A DNA stretch of 13,625 nucleotides, from contig CAMFLJ010000074.1 of the NCBI GenBank assembly GCA_945957335.1, positions 1-13,625 on the forward strand, written 5' to 3'. The notes below the pieces were generated by a model. That model had not been told where the DNA came from and did not search any database. It saw only the letters and a program-made list of their open reading frames with translations. Shown piece by piece: positions 5,731-12,810 of this stretch. Position 1 is the first letter of the stretch. The number at the start of each line of letters is the position of its first letter. This DNA comes from an uncultured Actinomycetes bacterium (GTDB taxonomy: Bacteria; Actinomycetota; Acidimicrobiia; Acidimicrobiales; Acidimicrobilacustridaceae). Made by a program: the position numbers and the translations under genes.

Positions 5731-6408
5731 GTGCCGCCGACGCCTCCCCCCGACGCCGACGACGACCTCGCCCCTCCCGGGCGGCCCGGCCGCCTCGGCT
5801 CGCCGCCGCCCCGGCGGTGGGTCGGGCCGGTGCTCCTCGTGGTCGCCCTGGCCTGGTTGGCGGCCGCCGCCGGCTACCTCGTCGGCGTGCGCACCAGCGA
5901 GCCCGCCTTCGGAGCGGTCGATCGCGGGTTCGTGGTCGACATGAGCGACCACCACGACCAGGCGGTCCTGCTGGCCCAGCACGAGCTCGCGAACGGCAGC
6001 GACCCGGTCGCCCTCGACTTCGCCCGCGAGGTGCTGCTGCTCCAGCGCAGCGAGCTGGGCGAGATGGCGATGCTGATGGCTCAGAACGGCGTGGCCCGGC
6101 CCGACCTCGACCTCGAGCGTCCGACCATGGGCTGGATGAGCATGTCCAGCACCCTCGCGACCATGCCGGGCTGGGTCGACGCCGCCGACGTGGAGGCCCT
6201 GCGCACCAGGTCGGGCACCGACGCCGACCGGCTGTTCCTCACCCTCATGCAGCAGCACCACCTCGGTGGCGCCCACATGTCCGAGTACGCCGCGGATCGG
6301 GCCGAGAGCCCCGAGTTGCGTGCCCTGGCGGCGCGGATGGCCCGCAACCAGCGCATCGAGGTCCGCGAGTACCAGAGCGTCCTCGACCGCCTCCCGCCCT
6401 GGTCGTAG
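5731..6408 (+). CDS. Membrane-anchored DUF305 domain protein
   Basis: A 225-residue protein with a Pro/Asp-rich cytoplasmic N-terminus, positive residues RR at 28-29, one transmembrane helix (about 31-53) and an extracytoplasmic, His/Met-rich helical domain. The DUF305 signature appears twice: VDMSDHHDQAVLLAQ (about 69-83) and LMQQHHLGGAHMSEYA (about 172-187), with HH pairs at 74-75 and 176-177. DUF305 proteins are ferritin-like four-helix bundles, and some members (CopM-like) bind copper or silver, so a metal-handling role outside the membrane is possible but unproven. The GTG start has no Shine-Dalgarno; TAGATC at 5719-5724 may be a -10 for a leaderless message. No copper transporter or regulator lies nearby. 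Confidence 0.85.
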   Translation: MPPTPPPDADDDLAPPGRPGRLGSPPPRRWVGPVLLVVALAWLAAAAGYLVGVRTSEPAFGAVDRGFVVDMSDHHDQAVLLAQHELANGSDPVALDFAREVLLLQRSELGEMAMLMAQNGVARPDLDLERPTMGWMSMSSTLATMPGWVDAADVEALRTRSGTDADRLFLTLMQQHHLGGAHMSEYAADRAESPELRALAARMARNQRIEVREYQSVLDRLPPWS

Positions 6409-6470
6409 CGGCCCCGTGGCCGGTCGCCCCGTGCTACGCAGTGCGCGGCACACCGACCGAGGGGGACGAC

Positions 6471-6860
6471 GTGGACGAGACGACCGACGACGCATGGGAG
6501 CGCGGCATCGCCCGCTACCGCGAGGTCTACGGCGAGGACGCCTTCGCCTACGAGCACGGCGAGGCCGGCCACTTCGACGTGCTCATCGAGAACGTCTTCG
6601 ACGGGATCTGGAACCGGCCCGGCCTCTCCATCCCCGAACGCCGCCTGGTCACCATCGGGGTGCTCGCCGCCCAGCACCACTTCGACACCCTCGGGATCCA
6701 GTTCGAGCGGGCGATGGCCACCGGTGAGCTCGACGAGCTGCAGGTGCGGGAGCTGACGATCCACCTGGCGGCGTACATCGGCTACCCCTCGAGCTCGGGG
6801 CTGGTGGCGGCGAGCGAGGGCGCCATCGCCCGGGCCCGGAAGGCGGCCTCCGGTGAGTGA
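6471..6860 (+). CDS. Carboxymuconolactone decarboxylase (CMD)-like protein
   Basis: A 129-residue all-helical protein of the CMD/AhpD superfamily. The region ERRLVTIGVLAAQHHFDTLGIQFERAMATGELDELQVRELTIHLAAYIGYPSSSGLVAA has the CMD family layout, with the conserved RELTIHLAAYIGYP core. There is no CxxC, so it is not an AhpD-type peroxidase partner. The His of the usual ElplHv segment appears replaced by Gln in LGIQFERA, so decarboxylase activity is uncertain. The GTG at 6471 is chosen because a purine-rich GAGGGGGA (6459-6466) sits just before it. It overlaps the next gene by eight bases, implying joint translation with the dehydrogenase. It may act on the same small keto or hydroxy acid pathway, which is inference from position only. 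Confidence 0.85.
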   Translation: MDETTDDAWERGIARYREVYGEDAFAYEHGEAGHFDVLIENVFDGIWNRPGLSIPERRLVTIGVLAAQHHFDTLGIQFERAMATGELDELQVRELTIHLAAYIGYPSSSGLVAASEGAIARARKAASGE

Positions 6861-7719
6861 GCCCGTCGTCGCGGTGATCGGCCTGGGTCGGATGGGCGGC
6901 CCGATGGCCGACAACGCCGTCGTCGCCGGGCTCGACGTGCGGGTGTTCGACGTCGACGCCGCGGCGGTCGCGGCGCGGGTCGAGAAGGGCGCCACCGCCG
7001 CCGGGTCGGTGGCCGAGGCGGCCCGGGGAGCCGACGTGGTGAGCCTCGTCGTGTTCGACGACGCCCAGGCCCTCGAGGTCGTGGCCGGCGACGGGGGAGT
7101 GCTCGACGTGCTCGTCCCACCAGCCGTCGTGGTGGTCCACACCACCGTCACCGTCGAGACGGTGGAGGTGCTCGGTGCGGCCGCGGCCGCCAGGGGGATC
7201 GGCCTCGTCGACGCCGGGGTGAGTGGCGGCGAGCCGGGTGCCCAGGCCGGCACGCTCGTGACCATGGTCGGCGGCGACGCCGAGGCCGTGGCGACGGCGC
7301 GGCCGGTGCTCGACAGCTACAGCCGCGAGGTCGTCCACGCGGGTCCCCTCGGTGCCGGCATGGCGCTGAAGCTGGCCCGCAACGCAGTGGGCTACACGCT
7401 GATGGCGGCGGCCCACGAGGCGATGGCCCTCTCGAGCGCCGCGGGCGTCGACCTTGCCCAGCTGCGCCACGTGCTCGAGATCACCGACCTCGACTCGATG
7501 CTCTACAGCCCGTTCGGCATCGGTGGGCCCGAGCCGCTGCCGGCCGACGCCGACGAGGGGTTCCGCCGGGCGATGGTCCACACCCACAAGCTGGGTGTGA
7601 AGGACATCGCCCAGGCCCTGGCCCTGGCCGAGCGCAACGGGGTCGCGATGCCGGCGGCCGAGGCGGCGCGCGCCGAGTTCGCCGCTGTCATGCGGCTGCG
7701 GCCCGAGGACGTGGCCTGA
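6853..7719 (+). CDS. NAD(P)-dependent 3-hydroxyisobutyrate dehydrogenase-like enzyme
   Basis: A 288-residue beta-hydroxyacid dehydrogenase, predicted to oxidise a 3-hydroxy acid or reduce its semialdehyde in the cytoplasm. The N-terminal Rossmann motif VIGLGRMGGPMA is at residues 8-19, the substrate-binding loop DAGVSGG at 120-126, the catalytic Lys at K173 in GMALKLARN with Asn at +4, and the C-terminal KDIAQALALAERNGVAMP matches the family. The length is normal (about 290). The usual Lys-x-x-Asn-Asn is reduced to one Asn, so the exact substrate (3-hydroxyisobutyrate, tartronate semialdehyde or another) is open. Translation starts at a GTG inside the end of the CMD gene. It is convergent with the next gene, leaving only nine bases between the two stops. 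Confidence 0.91.
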   Translation: MSEPVVAVIGLGRMGGPMADNAVVAGLDVRVFDVDAAAVAARVEKGATAAGSVAEAARGADVVSLVVFDDAQALEVVAGDGGVLDVLVPPAVVVVHTTVTVETVEVLGAAAAARGIGLVDAGVSGGEPGAQAGTLVTMVGGDAEAVATARPVLDSYSREVVHAGPLGAGMALKLARNAVGYTLMAAAHEAMALSSAAGVDLAQLRHVLEITDLDSMLYSPFGIGGPEPLPADADEGFRRAMVHTHKLGVKDIAQALALAERNGVAMPAAEAARAEFAAVMRLRPEDVA

Positions 7720-7728
7720 CCGCCGAGC

Positions 7729-8556
7729 TCAGCCCTCGGGCGGGCAGTTGTCGAGGATCTCGGCGAAGCGGGCGCGGTAGCCGTCGACCATGTCGGTGCT
7801 GGGGATCACCCAGAACCGGCCGGTGAGGACGGCGTCGACGACCTCGTCGGCCACCACGGAGGGCTCGAACCCGGTGGGGGCGGTCAGCGTGTCGGCGACG
7901 GCCACGCGCATGCCCTCGCCGGCCTCGGTGCGGGCCTCGGGGGCGATGGTGGCGGGCCGGTTGCGGTCGGACTCGGCCACCCTCGTGTTGGTCGAGCCCG
8001 GGCACACCACCGAGACGCCGATCGGCTCGCCGGTGAAGCCGAGCTCCTGGCGCAGGGTCTCGGAGATCGACACCACGCCGACCTTCGACACGGCGTAGGG
8101 GCCGATGAAGGGCAGCCCGCTCATCAGGCCGGCCACGGACGAGACGTTGACGACGTGGCCGGGGGTGCCCTGGGCCTTCATCACCGGCACGAACGTGGCG
8201 ACCCCGTGGATGACGCCCCACAGGTTCACGCCGAGGACCCAACGCCAGTCGTCGATGGTCTGGTCGGCGAGCAGGTTGAACGTGCTCACGCCGGCGTTGT
8301 TGACGATGACGTCGACCCGGCCGTGGCGGTCGAGCACGGCGTCGCGGAGCGCCTCGACCGAGGCGAGGTCGGCCACGTCGGTGGGCACCGCGAGTGTGCC
8401 CTCGGGGAGGGTGGCGAGCGCGTCGGCGAAGGCGTCGGCCTCGATGTCGGCGATGACGGGCACCGCGCCGCGGGCGGCCACGGCCCGGGCGATGGCCAGC
8501 CCGATGCCGCTGGCACCGCCGGTGACCACCACGACCTTGTCCTCGAGCGTGTCCAT
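7729..8556 (-). CDS. Classical short-chain dehydrogenase/reductase (SDR)
   Basis: A 275-residue NAD(P)-dependent oxidoreductase of the classical SDR family. Visible motifs are TGGASGIG (12-19), D37 after the second strand, which favours NAD(H), NNAG (86-89), the catalytic S140 in VVNVSSVAG, and Y154/K158 in YAVSK. The C-terminal part (VCPGSTNTRVAES onward) is a normal substrate lid. The substrate is unknown. The ATG at 8556 is set by AGGAGG at 8563-8568, six bases upstream; an upstream GTG at 8571 would run through this ribosome site and is rejected. It is divergent from the MDR gene, and the two may act on related alcohols or ketones, though nothing in sequence proves a shared pathway. Confidence 0.92.
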   Translation of the reverse strand: MDTLEDKVVVVTGGASGIGLAIARAVAARGAVPVIADIEADAFADALATLPEGTLAVPTDVADLASVEALRDAVLDRHGRVDVIVNNAGVSTFNLLADQTIDDWRWVLGVNLWGVIHGVATFVPVMKAQGTPGHVVNVSSVAGLMSGLPFIGPYAVSKVGVVSISETLRQELGFTGEPIGVSVVCPGSTNTRVAESDRNRPATIAPEARTEAGEGMRVAVADTLTAPTGFEPSVVADEVVDAVLTGRFWVIPSTDMVDGYRARFAEILDNCPPEG

Positions 8557-8576
8557 CGTCCCCCTCCTCACGGCGG

Positions 8577-8605
8577 TTGCCGGCGCCCCCGCGCGTCGTT
8601 AGATT
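8577..8605 (+). promoter_or_regulatory. Sigma-70-type promoter of the MDR gene
   Basis: TTGCCG (8577-8582) and TAGATT (8600-8605) are spaced by 17 bases and each match four of six consensus positions. Transcription would start near 8612, giving a leader of about 25 bases that contains the ribosome site GGAGG (8626-8630). The -10 lies in the only AT-rich patch of the gap. CGTTA repeats at 8597-8601 and 8610-8614. On the opposite strand TAATCT (8606-8601) may be a facing -10 for the SDR gene. Confidence 0.5.
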
Positions 8606-8636
8606 ACACCGTTACCGAATGAGGGGGAGGCCGGTC

Positions 8637-9665
8637 GTGGAGAGCTCGCCGGCGACGTCGGTCGCCAAGGTGATGGAGGGGCCCGGCCAGGTGCTCACCA
8701 CGGTCGAGCGGGCCGTGCCCGAGCCCGGCCCCGGCGAGGTCGTGGTTCGCGTGCGCGCCTCGAGCCTCAACTTCCACGACCGCGTGAACCTCATGGGCCT
8801 CATCGACGGCCCCTGGCCGCGGGTGCCGCTGTCCGATGCCGCCGGGGAGGTCGTGGCGGTGGGCGTGGGCGTCGCCGACCTGGCGGTCGGCGACCGCGTG
8901 ATCAGCGCGTTCCACCCGCTCTGGCTCGACGGCCCGCCCACTCGGGAGGCCAAGAGCGAGTGCCCGGGCGACACCTCCGACGGCTGGCTCCGCCAGCACG
9001 TGTGCGCCCCGGCCGCGACCCTCACCCGTGCGCCCTCCCACCTCTCCGACGTCGAGGCCGCCAGCCTGGTGTGCGCGGGGGTCACGGCCTGGAGCTCGCT
9101 CGAGCTCGGCCCCGACGGCATGGTCGGCCTCGGCGACGTCGTGGTCACCCTCGGCACCGGTGGCGTGTCGCTCTTCGTCGTGCAGCTGGCCAAGGCGCTG
9201 GGAGCCACCGTCGTGCTCACCTCGTCGTCCGACGCCAAGCTCGACGTGGGCCGTTCGCTCGGAGCCGACCACGGCATCAACTACGCGACCACCCCCGAGT
9301 GGGACCGGGAGGTGCGCGAGCTCACGGGTCGGCGGGGAGCCGACCTCGTGGTCGACCTGGCCGGCTCCACCCTCGCCCGCTCGGTCGGCGCGACCCGCAT
9401 GGGCGGCACGGTCGTGGTGGCCGGCGTGCTCGGCGGCTTCGGTCCGGCCGAGATCCCGGTCTCCCGCGTCATGACCCAGAACATCCGCCTCAACGGCGTC
9501 ACCGTCGGCAGCGTGGCCGCCCACCGGGCGCTCGCCGCCTTCGTCGAGGAGCACGCGATCGTCCCCCACGTCAGCCACACCTTCGGCTGGGACGACGTCG
9601 ACGAGGCGCTGCGGGTGCTCGACGCCGACGAGCACGTCGGCAAGATCGGCATCACCGTCCCCTGA
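8637..9665 (+). CDS. Zinc-independent MDR enzyme (quinone oxidoreductase-type)
   Basis: A 342-residue medium-chain dehydrogenase/reductase. The N-terminal GroES-like domain contains GEVVVRVRASSLNFHDRVNLMG (33-54), where the zinc-binding Cys of alcohol dehydrogenases is replaced by the SLNFHD pattern of quinone reductase-like members. The nucleotide-binding motif VTLGTGGVSLFVVQLAKALGA is at 170-190, followed by SLGADHGINYATTPEWDREVRELTGRRGADLVVDLAG, a typical MDR second half. It probably reduces an enone or quinone, or oxidises an alcohol, with NAD(P)H. The GTG at 8637 is preferred, six bases after GGAGG; an ATG at 8619 would place the ribosome site inside the gene. It ends 48 bases before the acyl-CoA dehydrogenase and may be co-transcribed with it. 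Confidence 0.9.
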   Translation: MESSPATSVAKVMEGPGQVLTTVERAVPEPGPGEVVVRVRASSLNFHDRVNLMGLIDGPWPRVPLSDAAGEVVAVGVGVADLAVGDRVISAFHPLWLDGPPTREAKSECPGDTSDGWLRQHVCAPAATLTRAPSHLSDVEAASLVCAGVTAWSSLELGPDGMVGLGDVVVTLGTGGVSLFVVQLAKALGATVVLTSSSDAKLDVGRSLGADHGINYATTPEWDREVRELTGRRGADLVVDLAGSTLARSVGATRMGGTVVVAGVLGGFGPAEIPVSRVMTQNIRLNGVTVGSVAAHRALAAFVEEHAIVPHVSHTFGWDDVDEALRVLDADEHVGKIGITVP

Positions 9666-9678
9666 CGGCCTGCCGTCA
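9663..9678. promoter_or_regulatory. 16-bp inverted repeat before the acyl-CoA dehydrogenase operon
   Basis: TGACGGC (9663-9669) and GCCGTCA (9672-9678) are perfect 7-bp inverted arms around CT, overlapping the MDR stop codon, 36 bases before the next start. It has the size of a TetR operator and a TetR gene lies in the downstream operon. As RNA it would form a 6-bp stem with a CCTG loop, so a weak attenuator or terminator is the other possibility. Confidence 0.4.
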
Positions 9679-9713
9679 CGGACGCACCACCGAGGAGAGG
9701 AAGGGGACCACCG

Positions 9714-11009
9714 ATGGCGTGGGACTTCGAGACCGAGCCCGAGTTCCAGGAGCAGCTCGACTGGATGCGCGAGTTCATCGACACCGAGATCGTGCCGCTC
9801 GAGCCGATCCTCGACGAGCTGCCTCGCGACGAGTGGAACGCGGTGCGCGACCACCTGCGCCAGAAGGTGAAGGACCGCGGCCTGTGGGGCGCGTTCCTCG
9901 ACCCGAAGCTCGGTGGGCAGGGCTTCGGCCAGCTCAAGCTGGCCCTGATGTCCGAGCAGATCGGCCGCTCGATGGTGTCGATGGTGATCTTCGGCGTGCA
10001 GGCCCCCGACAGCGGGAACATGGAGCTGCTCGCCAACGGCGCCACCGACGAGCAGAAGGAGCGGTGGCTGTGGCCGAACCTGCGCGGTGAGATCACCAGC
10101 GCGTTCGCCCTCACCGAGCCGTTCAACGCGGGGGCCGACCCCACGAAGATCAGCACCAGCGCGTTCCTCGACGGCGACGAGTGGGTGCTGAACGGCCACA
10201 AGTGGTTCATCACCAACGCCTCGTCGGCCGACATCACGCTCGTGTTCGCCGAGACCAACCCCGAGCACCGGCCCCACAAGCACGCGTCGATCATCGTGGT
10301 TCCGGCCGGCACGCCCGGCATGGACGTCGTGCGCGACGTCGGCACCATGAGCCACCCGAAGCCCGAGTACGGCCGGCCCGGCGGCCACGCCGAGGTGGTC
10401 TTCACCGACTGCCGGGTGCCCGCCGACCACCTCATCGGCAACCCGGGCGACGGGTTCGTGCTGGCTCAGAAGCGCCTCGGCGGCGGCCGCATCCACCACT
10501 CGATGCGCTGGCTCGGCCAGGCCCAGCGATCGTTCGAGATCATGTGCGAGCGAGCCGTGTCGCGCGAGTCGCACGGCAAGCTGCTCGCCCAGCACCAGAT
10601 GATCCAGGACTACGTGGCCCTGTCGCACATGGAGCTCGAGTCGGCCCGGCTGGTCTGCTTCCAGACCGCCTGGAAGATGGACCGCCACGGCGCGTCGGCC
10701 GTGCGCGCCGAGCTCGGGATGGTGAAGGCGCTGACCTCGAAGACGGTGCTCGCCGTGCTCGACCGCACCATCCAGGTGTGCGGCGCGCTCGGCTACTCGA
10801 GCGACCTGCCGGTGGAGGGCTGGTACCGCGGCACCCGCTTCGGGCCGATCGGTGACGGGCCCGACGAGCTCCACAAGTCGGTGCTCGCCCGCACCCTGTT
10901 GAAGGGCTACAAGCCGGTCGAGGGGTGGCCCAGCGAGCACATCCCGTCGCGGCGGCCCGCGGCCGAGGCCAAGTGGGCCTCGCTCAAGGCCGAGGCGGGC
11001 GTGGCGTGA
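9714..11009 (+). CDS. Acyl-CoA dehydrogenase of the ACAD10/ACAD11 (LvaC-like) type
   Basis: A 431-residue FAD-dependent ACAD-fold enzyme. Motifs are FALTEPFNAGADP (131-143) and WFITNA (164-169) for FAD and substrate binding, QKRLGGGRIHHSMRWLGQAQRS in the middle (252-273), and CGALGYSSDLPVE (356-368). At the usual active-site position (YEGT in medium-chain ACAD) the sequence reads GDGPDELH (380-387), so Asp replaces Glu, as I recall for the ACAD10/11 branch. That branch works on 4-phosphoacyl-CoA made by an APH-fold kinase. The next gene encodes such a kinase and overlaps by four bases, which strongly supports this reading over ordinary beta-oxidation. GGAGAGGAAGGGG (9694-9706) precedes the ATG by seven bases. 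The exact acyl chain length is unknown. Confidence 0.9.
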   Translation: MAWDFETEPEFQEQLDWMREFIDTEIVPLEPILDELPRDEWNAVRDHLRQKVKDRGLWGAFLDPKLGGQGFGQLKLALMSEQIGRSMVSMVIFGVQAPDSGNMELLANGATDEQKERWLWPNLRGEITSAFALTEPFNAGADPTKISTSAFLDGDEWVLNGHKWFITNASSADITLVFAETNPEHRPHKHASIIVVPAGTPGMDVVRDVGTMSHPKPEYGRPGGHAEVVFTDCRVPADHLIGNPGDGFVLAQKRLGGGRIHHSMRWLGQAQRSFEIMCERAVSRESHGKLLAQHQMIQDYVALSHMELESARLVCFQTAWKMDRHGASAVRAELGMVKALTSKTVLAVLDRTIQVCGALGYSSDLPVEGWYRGTRFGPIGDGPDELHKSVLARTLLKGYKPVEGWPSEHIPSRRPAAEAKWASLKAEAGVA

Positions 11010-12058
11010 GCGCGGCACCCACCCCCGAGGCGCCCGACACCACCGCGCTCGCCGCGTTCTGCGACGGGGTGGTCGGCGACCACCTGCCGATCGAGGTCGT
11101 GCGCATGCGCGGCGGCGGCTCGTGCGAGGTGTTCTCCGTCGACCGGGGCGACGCCCGTTGGGTGCTGCGCCGGGCGCCCCGCCGGGCCAACACGTCGCGC
11201 GCCCACGACGTGCTGCGCGAGTTCCGCATCCTCGACGCCATCAAGGACGAGCCAGTGCGCATCGCCCGGCCCGTCGCCGCCTGCGACGACCCCGACGTGT
11301 TCGGCTCGGCCTTCTACCTGATGGAGCGGATCGACGGCGTGCCGGTGCGCATGAACGTGCCCGAGGGGTGGGCCGCCGCGCCCGAGACCCACGGGCAGGC
11401 CACCGTCGACCTGTGCGACGCGCTGGTCGAGATCGGCGCGGTCGACTGGCAGGCGTGCGGGCTCGGCGACATGGGCCACGAGCCCGGCTACCTCGGCCGC
11501 CAGATCGACCGGTGGCTCTCGCAGCTCGCCTCCTACGACGGCCGCGAGCTGCCGGCGGCCCACGAGGTGGGCGAGTGGCTGCGCGAGCGGCTGCCCACCG
11601 AGCAGCCCCAGGCCCTCTGCCACGGCGACTACAAGCTCGACAACGCCCTGTTCTCCCTCGACCTCCCGCCACGGGTGCTCGCGGTCGTCGACTGGGAGAT
11701 GGCGTCGATCGGCGACCCGCTCGTCGACCTGTGCTGGATGCTGGTGTTCCATCCCGGCGAGGGCGGCCTCAGCCCGCTCGGCGTGAGTGGCGAGCCGAGG
11801 CTCGACACCTCGTCGGTGCCGTCGTGCGACGAGATCGTGGCCCGCTACGGCGAGCGCTCCGGCCGCGACCTGTCGGCCATCGACTGGTACCACGTGTTCG
11901 CCCGCTGGAAGCTCGGCATCGTGCTCGAGGGCAGCTTCGCCAAGTGGCAGAAGGGCCTCTCCGACAACCCGATGCACGAGTACTTCGGGCCCCAGACCGA
12001 CAAGGCCCTGGCCAACGCGCTCGACATCGTGCGCGGGCCGGCCGAGAGGAGGCAGTGA
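11006..12058 (+). CDS. APH-fold phosphotransferase, probable 4-hydroxyacyl-CoA kinase (LvaA/ACAD10-11-like)
   Basis: A 350-residue protein kinase-like fold enzyme. It shows a glycine-rich loop (RGGGSCEVFSV, 35-45), VLRRAPRR (53-60), a conserved Glu in LREFRIL (70-76), the catalytic loop HGDYKLDN (206-213) with D208 and N213, and the metal-binding VVDWEMASIGDP (227-238). General annotation would say aminoglycoside phosphotransferase, but antibiotic resistance is unlikely: the pairing with an ACAD10/11-type dehydrogenase matches the kinase that phosphorylates the 4-hydroxyl of a hydroxyacyl-CoA in levulinate catabolism and in human ACAD11. The GTG at 11006 overlaps the dehydrogenase stop (GTGA), implying coupled, near-equal synthesis. 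The small LvaB partner known from Pseudomonas is not seen here. Confidence 0.85.
   Translation: MSAAPTPEAPDTTALAAFCDGVVGDHLPIEVVRMRGGGSCEVFSVDRGDARWVLRRAPRRANTSRAHDVLREFRILDAIKDEPVRIARPVAACDDPDVFGSAFYLMERIDGVPVRMNVPEGWAAAPETHGQATVDLCDALVEIGAVDWQACGLGDMGHEPGYLGRQIDRWLSQLASYDGRELPAAHEVGEWLRERLPTEQPQALCHGDYKLDNALFSLDLPPRVLAVVDWEMASIGDPLVDLCWMLVFHPGEGGLSPLGVSGEPRLDTSSVPSCDEIVARYGERSGRDLSAIDWYHVFARWKLGIVLEGSFAKWQKGLSDNPMHEYFGPQTDKALANALDIVRGPAERRQ
12047..12052 (+). promoter_or_regulatory. Perfect ribosome binding site AGGAGG of the SDR gene
   Basis: AGGAGG lies five bases before the ATG at 12058, inside the end of the kinase gene. It is the strongest ribosome site in the operon and fixes the true start upstream of the TAG codon at 12085. 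A restart at the next in-frame ATG (12130) has no comparable site and would lose the cofactor motif. Confidence 0.8.
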
Positions 12059-12810
12059 TGGTCCCGTCGTTCAGGCTCGACGGCTAGGTCGCCGTCGTCA
12101 CCGGTGGCAGCAAGGGCCTCGGCCGGGCCATGGCGCTCGGCTTCGCCGAGTCCGGCGCCGACGTCGTGGTCTCGAGCCGCAAGCTCGACGAGTGCGAGAA
12201 GGTGGCGGAGGAGGTGCGTGCCCTCGGCCGCCGGGCGCTCGCCGTGTCGTGCCACGTCGGCGACTGGGACCAGTGCGCCGAGCTCGTCGACGCCGCGGTG
12301 GCGGAGTTCGGGCGCATCGACGTGCTCGTCAACAACGCCGGCATCGCGCCGGTGCCGCCCTCGCTCGTGGGCGTCACCGAGGAGCTCTACACCAAGACGA
12401 TGGACGTGAACTTCAAGGGCCCGATGCGCCTCAGCGGCCTGGCCGCCGAGCACATGGCCCCGGGGAGCACGATCATCAACATCAGCTCGAAGGCGTCGCT
12501 GCGGCCGAGCCCGTTCACGATGGTCTACGCCGCGGCCAAGGCCGCCCAGAACGTGCTCACCAAGGCCGCCGCGCAGGAGCTGGGCCCGCGCGGCATCCGG
12601 GTGAACAGCATCGTCTGCGGCATGTTCCACACCGACAGCTTCCACAAGGCGGCGCCCACCGACGAGGCCCAGGCCTTCGCCTCCAAGGGCGTGTCGCTGG
12701 GTCGCATCGGCGACCCGGAGGAGATCGTGGGCACTGCGCTCTACCTGGCGAGCGACGCGTCGTCCTACCTCACCGGCGAGCTGATCCTGCTCGACGGCGG
12801 CGGCAGCTGA
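12058..12810 (+). pseudogene. Classical SDR oxidoreductase interrupted by in-frame TAG at codon 10
   Basis: Reading from ATG 12058 gives MVPSFRLDG, then TAG (12085-12087), then VAVVTGGSKGLGRAMALGF and a complete SDR to the TGA at 12808-12810 (250 codons counting the TAG). SDRs normally have Lys at this point (LDGKVAVVTGG), so one A-to-T change from AAG explains it. All else is intact: TGGSKGLG (15-22), an SSRK segment after the second strand that favours NADP(H), NNAG (92-95), S144 and Y157/K161. The open part from ATG 12130 (227 codons with stop) lacks the cofactor motif and should not fold as an enzyme. It overlaps the kinase stop (TGATG) and the TetR start. A real nonsense mutation, a sequence error or readthrough are all possible. 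In the pathway it would be a hydroxyacyl-CoA dehydrogenase, the LvaD-like role. Confidence 0.85.
12085..12087 (+). other. In-frame TAG (amber) codon in the SDR gene
   Basis: TAG replaces the Lys codon AAG expected in the LDGKVAVVTGG start of SDRs. TAG also ends holB (1947-1949) and the DUF305 gene (6406-6408), where it is plainly a true stop, so genome-wide reassignment of TAG is unlikely. Confidence 0.9.

Noticed and set aside
6421..6459. Possible leader hairpin before the CMD gene (CGGTCG with CGACCG, inner GTGC with GCAC)
   Set aside because: Short stems with unequal internal loops in GC-rich DNA; no riboswitch motif or conserved feature is recognisable.
8604..11018. Very long minus-strand open frame (about 800 codons) opposite the MDR and ACAD genes
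   Set aside because: Its product is rich in His, Gly, Arg and Val with no recognisable domain, and it lies antisense to two well-supported genes. Long spurious frames are expected in DNA this GC-rich.
11006..12058. Aminoglycoside resistance gene
   Set aside because: The fold is shared by many small-molecule kinases. The tight pairing with an ACAD10/11-type dehydrogenase makes acyl-CoA metabolism far more likely than antibiotic resistance.
11787..12809. Long upstream extension of the second TetR frame through the kinase and SDR genes
   Set aside because: The extension is Arg/Ser/Pro-rich shadow sequence; the TetR domain begins cleanly after the ATG at 12810, which overlaps the SDR stop.
12058..12810. 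Genome-wide recoding of TAG to explain the SDR gene
   Set aside because: TAG is the natural stop of holB (1947-1949) and the DUF305 gene (6406-6408), both ending at the expected place.
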